From Suillus spraguei (taxonomy: Eukaryota > Basidiomycota > Agaricomycetes > Boletales > Suillaceae), in contig JABCPU010000284.1 of assembly GCA_016800925.1 (NCBI GenBank), forward strand, positions 1-64,000: a stretch of 64,000 nt of DNA, given 5' to 3'. Position 1 is the first letter of the stretch. The number at the start of each line of letters is the position of its first letter. The translations under genes were made by a program, and so were the position numbers. Positions 22,703 to 32,650 of the stretch are shown here, one piece after another. The notes beneath the pieces are model-generated. The model was not told the DNA's origin. It did not search any database and worked only from the letters and a program-made list of their open reading frames with translations.

Positions 22703-24545
22703 TCAGGATTCGAGTGGAGTTCTTCAAGTTCTTTTCTGGGAGCCATTCGTTATCTCCCAATGAGTATCCTTTCCAAGAAACAAGATAGCGTCGGTGAATG
22801 CTGGTTCCTTTGTGGGAAAGAATTGCTTCTACTTCATATTCTTCTTCTTCTTCGATGATGTCAGGTGGTGGTTCGGGGAAGTTCGGGCCGTGTACATCCG
22901 TTTCGCTATAGGACGATAAGATGGAAGCGTGGAACGTGGGATGAATTTTCCACTGTGGAGGGAGTTTAAGTGTGAATGTGATGGGCGATAGGACGTCGAT
23001 GATCGGGAAAGGTCCGTATTGCTTTGGCGCAAGTTTCCTTGATGGGAGTTTGAGCCTAAGATTAGCGGCAGATAGCCAAACCTTATCTCCGATCTTCCAT
23101 GGAGTGTACTTATTTCCTCGGGATCGTTCGGCCATTGTCTGCATGGCAATGTTATGACAGGCAATTGCTTCTTCTCAGATCTTCTGCAGGGATTGTACTC
23201 GATCTTCTGCTGCAGGGACGGATGAATCAGGGATCAGGTGAGGGATGGCGCGTGGTTTGTATCCCATCATGAGATAGAAGGGTGATGCATTCCTTGCATC
23301 GTGTTTTCGGTGGTTGTGGACAAATTCGGTGATTGGTAGGTGCTCTACCCAATCGTCAGGATTGTTGCGGCAATAGATGTGTAGATATGTTTCAAGTTCT
23401 TGATTAAGCCTTTCAGTTTGACCATCAGTCTGAGGGTGATAAGCCATGGAAGGGGCGATGACGTAATTGAGAAGTCGAGCAAGTTCCTTGGAGAAGCGAG
23501 ATAGGAATTGCGGGCCTCGATCCGAGATGACTTTGTCATGGAGTCCAAATCGACGGTAAACATGTTTCAAGAAGAGTTTGGCAATGCCTTCGGAAGTGAC
23601 AGTTTTTAAACAAGGGATAATAATCACCCCCTTCGTAAGGCCATGGTCTACCACGACCATGATACTGTCAAAGCCTCCAGAGACAGGGAGGTCAGTAATC
23701 AGATCGACAGAGACCTGAGAGAAAGGGCGAGTCGCAGACGAGGGTATTGGGGCAAGCGGAGGCTGAACAGGATGCATATCAGCTTTCATTTGCTGACAAA
23801 GGGCGCAACCCTCCACGTATTTCCAAATATAAGAGCCCATAGCGGGCCACCAAGCTTCCTGTTTGATGAGTTCTTCAGTTTTGAATCTACCCAGATGTCC
23901 TGCGGTGGGATGATCGTGATACCTTTTCAGGATATCGGGACGATGTGCCAGTGGAATATAGGCACGATCCTTGAAATAGAGTATGTTCCCGTCAATCTTC
24001 CAATTGGAGAGTGCTGATTTCATAGGTGGAAGGCACACGCCATCAAGGGTGTCAGACGCCGTTTTGAAGACAGGGTCATCGAGGGGGTCAGAGGATGACA
24101 AAACATCTTTTAGGTCAGTGTCAATAAGACAGACAAATAGAGCGTCAGGGAGGAGAGTCTGATCCTCGTTATCATCTTTGCCGGAGTCATAATCAGGCTG
24201 GCAAGACAATGCGTCAGGTACTGCTAATTTAGTACCTGCAACATGGTGTAGTTCGATGTCATAAATAGACAAAATTAATTGCCAATGTGCTTGGCGACGG
24301 GTAAGCTTCTGTGCACTTCTAAAGTACAGAAGATTCTTATGGTCGGTGAATACCAGGACTGGGTGTGGATTTCCTTCGAGATAGTGATGCCATTCATTCA
24401 ATGCCCTGATCACAGCAAGGAGTTCCCAATCAAAGATCTGATAGTTGCGTTCCGCTGGGTTCAAAGACTGTGAGAGGTATGCGCATGGGTGATAGACACC
24501 ATTCTCATCAGTCTGCAGAAGAACTCCACCAGTTGCTACAAGCAA
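22674..24545 (-). pseudogene. RNase H, integrase and chromodomain of element A
   Basis: RNase H C-terminal part (VFTDHKNLLYF, ARQAHW-like) begins near 24545. The integrase zinc region reads HPTAGHLGRFKT then CALCQQMK. The core acids are in VDLITDLP, ISDRGPQF and NQELETYL. A TGA near 23178 separates the core from ERSRGNKYTPWKIGDKVW and a clear chromodomain (EEYEVEAIL, YLVSWKGYSLGDNEWLPE), which ends at about 22674. Apart from that stop the frame is open, so loss of function is recent or partial. Confidence 0.92.
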
Positions 24546-24599
24546 AGCGTCGGTAGCAATGGCAAATTGCCGAGAGGGATCAGGGTTACGGAGTACTGG

Positions 24600-25097
24600 T
24601 TGGGATGTGAAGCATCATTTCAATTCTTCGAAGGTGTCCATACATTCAGTTGACCAATCAAAGACCTTATCTTTCCTTGTTAATTTGATAAGGGGTTGAG
24701 CGATATCAGAATAATGGGAGATGAACGTGCGGTAGAAGTTGCAAAGCCGAGGAATGACCAGACATCTTTTACAGATTTCGGAACTGGCCATTCAGCAATT
24801 CCCTTGGTCTTGGCGGCATCCATAGCGACTTGTCCAGGGCGAATTATCATACCAAGGTATTCCACTTCTTCTGCATCAAAGGTGCATTTCTCTGGTTTCA
24901 AGAACAGATGTTCCTTTTGTATTCTCATCAAAACCTGTCTTGTCTGTTCGCGATGTTCTGCCATAGTTGTAGAGAAAATCAGGATGTCATCCATGTAGAT
25001 AACCATCCATCCTTCATTGATTTCCTGCTGGAAGGTACAATTCATGTATGCTTGGAAAGTTGCCGGGGAATTGCAAAGACCAAAGAACATGATGTTC
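24600..25097 (-). pseudogene. Reverse transcriptase, catalytic half, of element A
   Basis: Downstream piece of the polymerase after the nested solo LTR. It reads MFFGLCNSPATFQAYMN, the catalytic YMDDIL box in VIYMDDILIFS, and EYLGMIIRPGQ. A one-base deletion near 24735 shifts FLGFANFYR out of frame, and a TGA near 24615 stops the next segment. Joining across 25098-26529 with a single TGTTC restores codons for FEPNIMFFG. Confidence 0.9.
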
Positions 25098-26529
25098 TGT
25101 CATATACCGTACATTCAGGTCTGATCCATGGACATCTGGACACCCAATCAACATCCATCCATATCTAATCCATATCCATATCCGACTCAGTCCATCCATC
25201 CGATCTGATCCACTCATCCGATCCATGTCCATATCCGATCCGTGTCCATATCCGATCCGTGTTCATATCCGATCCATGTCCATATCCGATCCGTGTCCAT
25301 ATCCGATCCATGCTCATATCCGAAACTATTCCCGCGCACCTGCGCGTTACTCCTTTTAGGTTAATACCTGTGTCCGGCTTTCGGTTATCTCTGCACCTCT
25401 GGCTTTCGGTTATCTTGACTTCCGTCTTGATAAGATATTTCGTACAAGTCTTATTTCCGAGTTCATAGCCTTGTGTTCCGCAATGCCTCAAACATAGCCT
25501 CGGACTATCCTTGCTTGCCTTCCGGCATGCTACCTACAGTATATAAACTTGTAGTACAACTCCTGCAGACCTTAGTCTGATTCTTTGTTCCTACTTCTGT
25601 ATATTCCTTTGATTACTCTGTATCCTGTTATCATGTCTATATAACTCCGTCTCCGTTCTTGCACTTGGGCTCCGGCCCTTGTAAGCTTCCAACTCAGGCC
25701 TATGGGATTACTCCCTAGGCCGGAGCTTTGATCCTATGTTCTATAATCTGTTCGGACTTCGTCCATCTCTGTCTATCATCTGTTTCACCTCCGACTCTAC
25801 CTTTGGTAGTCTTATACTGTCTGTTTCTATTCCGGACCTTGTCCGGAGTAGTCTATACTATCTCTACACCATATCCGGACCTACTCCTCTCTAGTAGCCA
25901 ACACTTCCTCTAAGATCCACAGAGCTACGCTCATCCGATCGTCCGATCATCCGCTCCTCCGCTCCTCCGCTCCTCCGCTCCTCCACTCCTCCGCTCCTCC
26001 GATCATCCGCTCCTCCGCTCCTCCGCTCCTCCACTCCTCCGATCATCCGCTCCTCCGATCATCCGCTCCTCCGCTCCTCCGAGCTCCGGACCTTCGGACC
26101 CCTAGTCCTTCGGATCCATCCTATCCTATCCTCTGACATCTATGGATCATCTTTCCCTCCGGAGCTCTGCTCCTATCCTGCCCTGGACTTTGTCCAACGG
26201 TCCATCCTTCATCCGTTCTACTTGGAACTTGTTCCAGTAGTGTTACCATTACTCCCTACCCTCCGGAAATAGTTCCGGCGCATTCCCGCGCTCATCCGGA
26301 AGTCCATTGGAGCTCTGTCGAGCTATCCTGCCTTAGAGTTCGTCCGGACCCTCCATCCGGACTCCACCAGAACTCTCCCTTGGACTTCATCCGAAATTAA
26401 GGGCACATACTCGGGTAAGGGGCACAGCGTACGAGCTGAGGCCAAGCCCCTTTGACTTACAACCCTTCGGTACAACCCCATGTAAGACCAGGACTTCTTG
26501 CTAATCTCCGGTTTTGCATGGTCGTAACA
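25098..26529 (+). mobile_element. Solo LTR, family C (1432 bp), nested in reverse transcriptase
   Basis: Starts TGTCATATACCGTACATTC and ends CATGGTCGTAACA, with 5-base duplication TGTTC at 25093-25097 and 26530-26534. Its first 11 bases equal those of family B and its last 130 bases resemble family B's (GGGGCACAGCGTACGAGC), so the families are related. Unlike B it has two internal satellite-like stretches: CATATCCGATCC repeats at about 25150-25325 and a TCCGCTCCTCCGCTCC array at about 25940-26085. No coding. Confidence 0.92.
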
Positions 26530-28225
26530 TGTTCGGTTCGAAGAGGCCGAATTCCGTAGTAAAGGCAGCTTTCCAGCGATCGTCGGGATGGATGCGAATA
26601 TTATTATAACCGGACCGAATATCCATTTTTGTAAAGAACTGTGCATTGTGAAGTCGTGCGACAAGGGAGATAGGAAGTGGGAGTGGATAAGCGTTCTTGA
26701 CTGTCCAATCATTGATGTAGCGATAATCTTGACAGGGGCGTAATTCTCCACTCTTCTTTCCCACAAAGAAGAAGCCACTGGCTTGGGGTGACTTCGATTC
26801 TGAGATAAAACCTTTTGCAATGTTTTCATCAATAAATGTCTTGACGGCAGCGTGTTCTTTTTCCGATAGCGGGTAAACCTTAGACATGCAGGGAATAAAA
26901 CCGGGTTTAGTATCGATCCGGTGATCAATACCAGGACGTTCAGGGGGTAGTTTGTTTAATCCGTCTTTAGCAAAGACATCTGCAAAGTCATGCAAATAGT
27001 CTGGGACCAATTCTTCGAAAGATTTCTTTTTCTTTTCCTTCTCGTCCGTGGTGAATTCCTGAGCTTTGTTACTGTATTTCGGAGGAGGAAGGGAGATTGT
27101 GGAGTAGTTGGGGAGTTGTTCGAGTCGGGAAGTTCCATCACGTGTAAGGGGTGTATCCATGGATACTTCTTCAATAATTCCCATGCTAACTCCATTGGTA
27201 TCGTACTCCACAAGGAATTCTCCATCCCCAAGCTCGTAAGAGGAAATTTCATGGACTTCTGGTGTATGCCAGACATCTTGCATAGTATTGAATTGATCAT
27301 CATCCTCTGTCGGAATCAACGAGGGTACGGGTTCTTTTTCATCGGGGATTTCTTCAATTGAAGTGGAAGGAGTATGTTGAAGAGTTTTAGAAGGGACATA
27401 GAATTTGGATAATTTTGGTACGTTGGTATCTCGTCCAGGGATCTCCTCTTCTGCTTTTCTTTTTCCATATTTCTGTTCTTCTATTGGCCGTTGCTCAATA
27501 GGTTCTTGTCCGGCCCGATGCTCGGGTTCAGATTTGTTCTTGCGTTTTTCTGCACGGGGAATCAGTGATACTGCTCGTGGCAGTTGTACACGGGGAGTAG
27601 GGTCTATAGTACGCGGCATTCGTTCTCCTGGTTCGGGATCTTTGGGAATAGGAGGGATCATGAGAGATCTCGGAAGCTGCGAGTGTTGCCATTTCCTAAG
27701 ATGGCAATGGAAAATTAGGGGCAACCCATTCTTCCTTCGATCTGTATTGACGTCGATTTCGATTTCATTCGATTTTGTTGTTCGAGGGAGGACTAGTGTT
27801 TCAGCTGCCCAATCTATACTTGGGTTCATTGCACGTAACCATGGAATTCCCAGAAGGATTTGATCTCTCCTTCCTAGTTTGGTGATATTGAATTTTCCAT
27901 ACATGGTTCGTTCATCAATTTTGACCACTAGGAGACAGTAGTGTGTGATTGGTCCTCCTTTGATAAGAGTTCCGTCTGCTGTAGTAACTCGAAACGGTGT
28001 TTTGAGTTTTCATCGTGTGATTTGATGGAGTTTCACAAACTCCTCAGAAATGAATGTTCCTGCTGCGCCCGAATCAATAACAGCGGTGGTGTCGACGGAT
28101 TTCAAGCGAGTACGCAAGTGAAGAGTGATAGGGACACAAAGTTCTTTTCTTTCACCTACAGCACGTACAAGTCTTAGTAGTACATTGGGAGAAACATACG
28201 TCGAATCTTTGTTTCTCCAAGTCAA
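26530..28225 (-). pseudogene. Protease and N-terminal reverse transcriptase of element A
   Basis: Protease at about 28225-28010 with active site AVIDSGAAGTFIS. The frame continues through a TGA at about 28012 into LLGIPWLRAMNPSIDW, a long charged linker, then LPPERPGIDHRIDTKPGF and the polymerase fingers (LRPCQDYRYINDWT, TKMDIRSGYNNIRI, TTEFGLFEPN) up to the solo LTR at 26529. The stop is TGA after CGA, consistent with deamination of an Arg or similar codon. Confidence 0.92.
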
Positions 28226-29058
28226 AAATCCTCGACAATCCGCCTTACAGTTTCCTCGCCTTCTTCTTCTTCTTTGACTTCGGCTTGTCGGAGCGGGGTT
28301 TCCTTCTTTCTGTCAGGACAGTTATGAATATGATGTCTGGTCTTTTTGCATCCGAAGCATTGTCCCTTCTTCATGCATTCGGATCTCTCCGTGTTGGAGA
28401 TTCGATCTACGACCATTGTGTTGGAATCACGATTAGGTGTGTAACGTGCATTTCCATAGTTCTTCTTCTTCTGTTGTGGAGCATGACGTGTCCTCATGGC
28501 TTGAAGACGATGATGGGAGTTGTCAATGGAAACACATTGCAGCACAACGTTTCGGAATACTTCTGAGACATCTCCTAGCGCGAAAAGCTTTGTAAGGATG
28601 CCCCAATTCAGGCCGTCTTGGAAAAATTGGATCTTCGTTGCATCATCAGTGATATGAGCCTTGGCTGCAAGTGCCTCAAAGTCAGCGATATAGGTATGAA
28701 GATCTCCGCTTCCTTGTTTGAGGTCCCTGAGTTTTGTAAGTGCAGTTCCCTTGGTATCCACTGGGTCGAAGGCTTCTTTAAAGCTTTTCATAAAATCCAC
28801 CATTGTCCCATAACCAACTTTTTGTCCAGAGGTGTCGGTTGATTGAGCATGGTCAAGGAATTGCTCTTTCCAGGATTGAGCATTCTTTTCAGTCATGAAG
28901 GATGTTATGAAAATGATCTTCTGCTTGTCGGTGGTGTAAAGCTTTTCATTGATGTCGAAGCATAGATTGCATGACTGGATAAATTCGCGAGAGTTGTCGT
29001 GATCTCCATCAAAACTGGTTGGTTGACCGATTTTGTATTCAAATTCTTTGGCTGTCAT
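28222..29058 (-). CDS. Gag of element A
   Basis: An intact 278-residue reading frame starting MTAKEFEYKIGQPTSFDG. It contains a retrotransposon Gag domain (SFMTEKNAQSWKEQF, DLHTYIADFEALAAKA, QFFQDGLNWGI) and a CCHC knuckle CFGCKKTRHHIHNC near the C-terminus, then a Glu-rich tail. It overlaps the protease frame by 4 bases in another frame. Packages element RNA in the cytoplasm by family knowledge. It is the only gag in the three LTR elements that is open from start to stop. Confidence 0.9.
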   Translation of the reverse strand: MTAKEFEYKIGQPTSFDGDHDNSREFIQSCNLCFDINEKLYTTDKQKIIFITSFMTEKNAQSWKEQFLDHAQSTDTSGQKVGYGTMVDFMKSFKEAFDPVDTKGTALTKLRDLKQGSGDLHTYIADFEALAAKAHITDDATKIQFFQDGLNWGILTKLFALGDVSEVFRNVVLQCVSIDNSHHRLQAMRTRHAPQQKKKNYGNARYTPNRDSNTMVVDRISNTERSECMKKGQCFGCKKTRHHIHNCPDRKKETPLRQAEVKEEEEGEETVRRIVEDF

Positions 29059-29185
29059 ATTTGGCGATTCATCTGGTGAGTTATACTTTCTCGGTGCCTA
29101 CACACGCTGTCTTGCTGTCCATTAGGGCTTATCAGGGTTCAGGGTCGAAGACTGGATAGTCGACGATCAAGTGACTTTAATCTTT

Positions 29186-29659
29186 TGTTACGAACTGGGG
29201 TGGCGTCACCAGCGACAGTGAAAAGACACAGTCGGTCTGCTGGGAAGTTCTACACTGTCCAGAAGAGGACAAGGTGAGAGTACAAGGAATGCGTTCCGAG
29301 TACGATCAAGAGTTCTGCCTCAAAGACAAGTCTAAGAGGTTCTTCGAGAATAGAGACTAAGGCTAAGGAGTGCTTAGACTTAGAGACGATTCAAGACGAC
29401 TTAGGTTGGAGACCTAAGCAAAGGATATTCCAGGTAAAACCCAGTAAGATTAAAGTAAAGAATCTACTACAAGTACAATGTGCTTAAATAGACCAATATG
29501 TGCGCACGGACCAGAAAGACGTGAGAGTGTAAGTGCGTATCCAAATAAGGAAGGCAACTATAGTACAGATGCTTTGAGCATATGAGTTGGAGTCATGTGA
29601 CATGATATACAAGTAAGAAGACAAGATGAGAATGAATAGGGGCACGTACGACTGTAACA
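29186..29659 (-). repeat. 5' LTR of element A (474 bp)
   Basis: The plus strand begins TGTTACGAACTGGGG at 29186 and ends GACTGTAACA at 29659, followed by GTGGC. The partner is 20641-21115. Confidence 0.94.
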
Positions 29660-30073
29660 GTGGCAGGTTTGTCCACCAACTTTGTGCCCTCATGGCCAGG
29701 AGGACACCTCTCAAGCAACTTCTCCTCTTTCTCCTCATTATGCCCAGTGTTCTTTGGGGATATCAATTTGCTATATCTTGCAATATCAATCTGCATCTTA
29801 ACTGTCATGAAGGAATTTGAATGATCAAACACATTTTCAACATCTGCAGGAAGACCCACTGGGATTTTTATATGCCTTTATGAGTACATCAGCCAAGCGA
29901 TCGCACGCCATCACCAGATCAGTGTCCAGGTTTGGAGAAGGTATAACTGGTTCTCCTCCAGTCTTCTCTGCATTGAATTTTTGTTCGGTATATGCCCCTG
30001 CTTCATGAGTGACAGCCAGGGCCCAAGTGTGCCAGATTTTTATGTCACAAGTGGACATGGAAGAAGTGTTCAT
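29660..30073 (-). pseudogene. TET/JBP dioxygenase, N-terminal part
   Basis: The displaced front half of the gene at 19745-20640. On the minus strand it reads MNTSSMSTCDIKIWHTW at 30073, then PSPNLDTDLVMACDRLADV. A one-base shift near 29880 leads to VGLPADVENVFDHSNSF, KMQIDIARYSKL and EGTKLVDKPAT at the LTR border. Joined to 20640 through one GTGGC it continues KPATIIDVSGTIIAWYLP in frame, which proves the two pieces were one gene. Confidence 0.75.
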
Positions 30074-30229
30074 GTTGCAAGTTGATATTGGGAAATCAGA
30101 CGCTGAATGCTGGATGTCCAGACTTTGGTGTTAAAGGGGGTGGAGATAGTGAGGATCAGATAAGGGAACCTTGGATGATGTTGGCTTTCAAAGCTGTATT
30201 ATCATCCATTGCTCAATGAAATACCAGAT

Positions 30230-30790
30230 GATTGGAAGTGTGCTGGATATCTAATATTCATTTGTCGAGACCTGGGTTTGGAACTTGGCATCTCATAGGG
30301 CAACCACTTTTTGCACCCTGGTGTCCACATTCTACAAGACAACATAAGCGCCATAAAAGGCCATGTCAAGCAGAGACTCAGGTCTCGGAACTCGGAACTC
30401 GGAACTTGGTAAGCTTCATCTGATTTTTGGGGGTCGTAACTGGGTGTCTTGTAGGGCAACACAAGCCTCGCACCCCGCTTTCCACATTCTACAAGACAAC
30501 CTAAGCGCCATAAAGGCCATTTCAAGAGATCACTTGCTGCTCCTGGAACTTGGTATGCTTCACTTGAATTTCGGGGGTCGGAACTGGGTGTCTCATATTG
30601 ACTGAATTATGTGTCGAGACCCAGGTCTCGGAACTCGGAACTTGGTATGCTTCATCTGATTTCGGGGGTTGGAGCTGGGTGTCTTGTAGGGCAACACAAG
30701 CCTCGCACCCCGCTTTCCACATTCTACAAGACAACCTAAGCGCCATAAAAGGCCATGTCAAGACAGCACCTGCTGCTCCGGGAACTCAGT
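30230..30790. repeat. Degenerate repeats upstream of the TET/JBP gene
   Basis: The block CATTCTACAAGACAACCTAA followed by GCGCCATAAAAGGCCAT recurs near 30330, 30485 and 30720. The block CTCGGAACTCGGAACTTGGT recurs near 30390 and 30630. Units are about 155-235 bases apart and interleaved. No coding seen. Confidence 0.75.
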
Positions 30791-30839
30791 AACTGTGATT
30801 TATTACCTCCTCTGATTTGGATGATATGCAACTCCCTCA

Positions 30840-31260
30840 GCTCTGTCATGTCTACAATTATCATACACATGGGCCCACCTGTCTATATTTTATACCACCC
30901 TCGGCCCACCCGTCTAATAAATATTTATATAACACTCTCGGCCCACCCGTCTAATACCCGTCTAATTTAATGTGTCTGGGCCCACCCATGTATGTGATAA
31001 CAAGTACCCTTCACATACCTGTCTATTCAATACACATCTACCTTGATACACCCATCTACATGATATCCAACTACCTCGGCCCATCCGTCTACCAGATATT
31101 TATGTACATCGGCCCACTCATCTACTCTACATATTCCTTGCATGGGCCCACCCGCTGTCATCGGGAATAATATTCCTCCCGGCCCATCCATCATCAACGA
31201 GGATATTTCTACCATGGGCCCATGGTCCGCTGGCCCGTATCATATGGGATATTATGCACG
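30840..31260. repeat. Dispersed GGCCCACCCGTCTA-type short repeats
   Basis: At least nine variants of GGCCCACCCGTCTA occur at irregular 30-60 base intervals (around 30870, 30900, 30942, 30980, 31078, 31110, 31145, 31180, 31215), separated by AT-rich TATATAA-like spacers. The function is unknown. Confidence 0.65.
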
Positions 31261-31516
31261 TCCGTTCACTCGTATAATACGGAGATAGTTCACTGTAATA
31301 TGTGCACCAATGCCAACTCCTATACCTCGTCTGGTGGTCCAGATACAAAGGAATGGACAAAGAAACTTCCTGGTTACTTGCCACAGAACTCGGAAATGTG
31401 TCAGATCTTGTAGTGGATTTCCACTCAGCATATCTGGACAAACCTGGTCCTATTGCTTGAAAGTACATAATGAAATACAAGTACATTGAGGGCAGCAACG
31501 GAAATCCGGATCCGGA

Positions 31517-32502
31517 CTAAGCACCAGTCTCCATTTCACCTCCGGCACCCCCAGTCTCTTCCCCAGTTCCATCCATCATCTCCTCTCCAGTCCCATCCAC
31601 CACCTCTTCAACCTCCTCACCAGTGCCATCCCTTTTGGATCCGGCAGGAACGGAAAGCCTTAATCCGGTCCAGATCTCCTCAAGGAGCAGGGCCTGGAAC
31701 TCCCTCTGCTGTTGGAGGAAGGCCTCCATGGTAGTACTCATCTGCTCCATTGCAATCCAACTCCCTTCCACTGCTGTAATGCCATCCTGGAGGAGTCTGT
31801 TGGTCCGAGCCAGCTCCATGACAATGCCATTAGCAGCGGCCACCCAAGCCTGATCATCATACTCAACAATCTCCTCATCCATACCTTCTATGGTCATCGG
31901 ATTGGAAAAGACATCCACTTCCAGCACATCTGGAGTGGGGCTCCTCTGATGGCCCTTGCCCTTGCCCTTCGGAGACGGAGTACCAACAGGACGCTGCCTC
32001 TTCCGGCCCTTGGGTCCCTTGACGGATCCGGGCCTTCCAAGACAAGTGGCCTTGTCCTTCTGGCAGATGTCACAGGACTTGATTTGCAAACGTCAAAATC
32101 AACAGATCTGAAGGTTTTCGGACGACTCACCCAGGGATTCTTCTCAGCATCACCCCACTGACACATCCGGTCCTTAGTGATGCAATGGGAGCAGTACCCA
32201 TCCTTTGCTCTAAATGCAGGAGCAGCCTTGGCCTTGCCAATCCATTAGGATCTGGATCTGGAAGAGTCCACATCACTCACCTGAGCCTCAATCAGAGCCT
32301 TCCGTCTCTTTTCCTCCATTTCCCTCCAGATCTCTGCCAACTCAATCTGCTTCAGCTCCTCCTGCCTCCTCTGCTCCTCCGCCTCTTTATGTTTCTGTTC
32401 TGCTTCGGCCTCAGCTGCAGCCTTGGCAGCAGCCAATTGTTGTTCCAGATCCACCACAATGTCAGCAGCAGACTTGGGGGCATTGGATTTCTTTCCAGAC
32501 AT
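31517..32502 (-). pseudogene. Second copy of the antisense accessory gene
   Basis: Homologue of 8199-9189. Exon 1 (32502 to about 32281) starts MSGKKSNAPKSAADI with the same charged helix. The Cys-rich exon keeps MCQWGDAEKN. Exon 3 (about 32089-31517) starts IKSCDICQKDKATC and ends in the same Gly/Glu tail (GETGGAGGEMETGA-like). Most differences from the other copy are amino-acid substitutions, not stops. However, the acceptor before exon 3 reads GCAA where the other copy has GTAG, so splicing may fail here. Confidence 0.7.
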
Positions 32503-32650
32503 GATTTAGAGCAAGTGTTGTTGACAGGGATATGAAGTGGGGGTAGGAATCACTTTGGACGTCTGCCGTCCATATATCTGTTGGATTACAGACTCAGCAC
32601 TACAACCATCAAACTTCTCCATTGTCCCGCATTAATCTTGTCTGATCTGG

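Larger units (their letters stand above)
20641..29659 (-). mobile_element. Full-length Ty3/Gypsy element, family A, with extra 3' ORF
   Basis: A 9.0-kb element (including a nested 1.4-kb solo LTR) on the minus strand inside the TET/JBP gene. LTRs are 20641-21115 and 29186-29659. In element orientation they start TGTTACAGTCGTACG and end GTTCGTAACA. The flanking duplication is GTGGC (20636-20640 and 29660-29664). A polypurine tract (AAGGGGGTAA, minus strand) abuts the 3' LTR. Order: gag with zinc knuckle, protease, reverse transcriptase, RNase H, integrase, chromodomain, then an additional reading frame with a second zinc knuckle before the 3' LTR. Many in-frame TGA codons make it dead. Confidence 0.94.
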
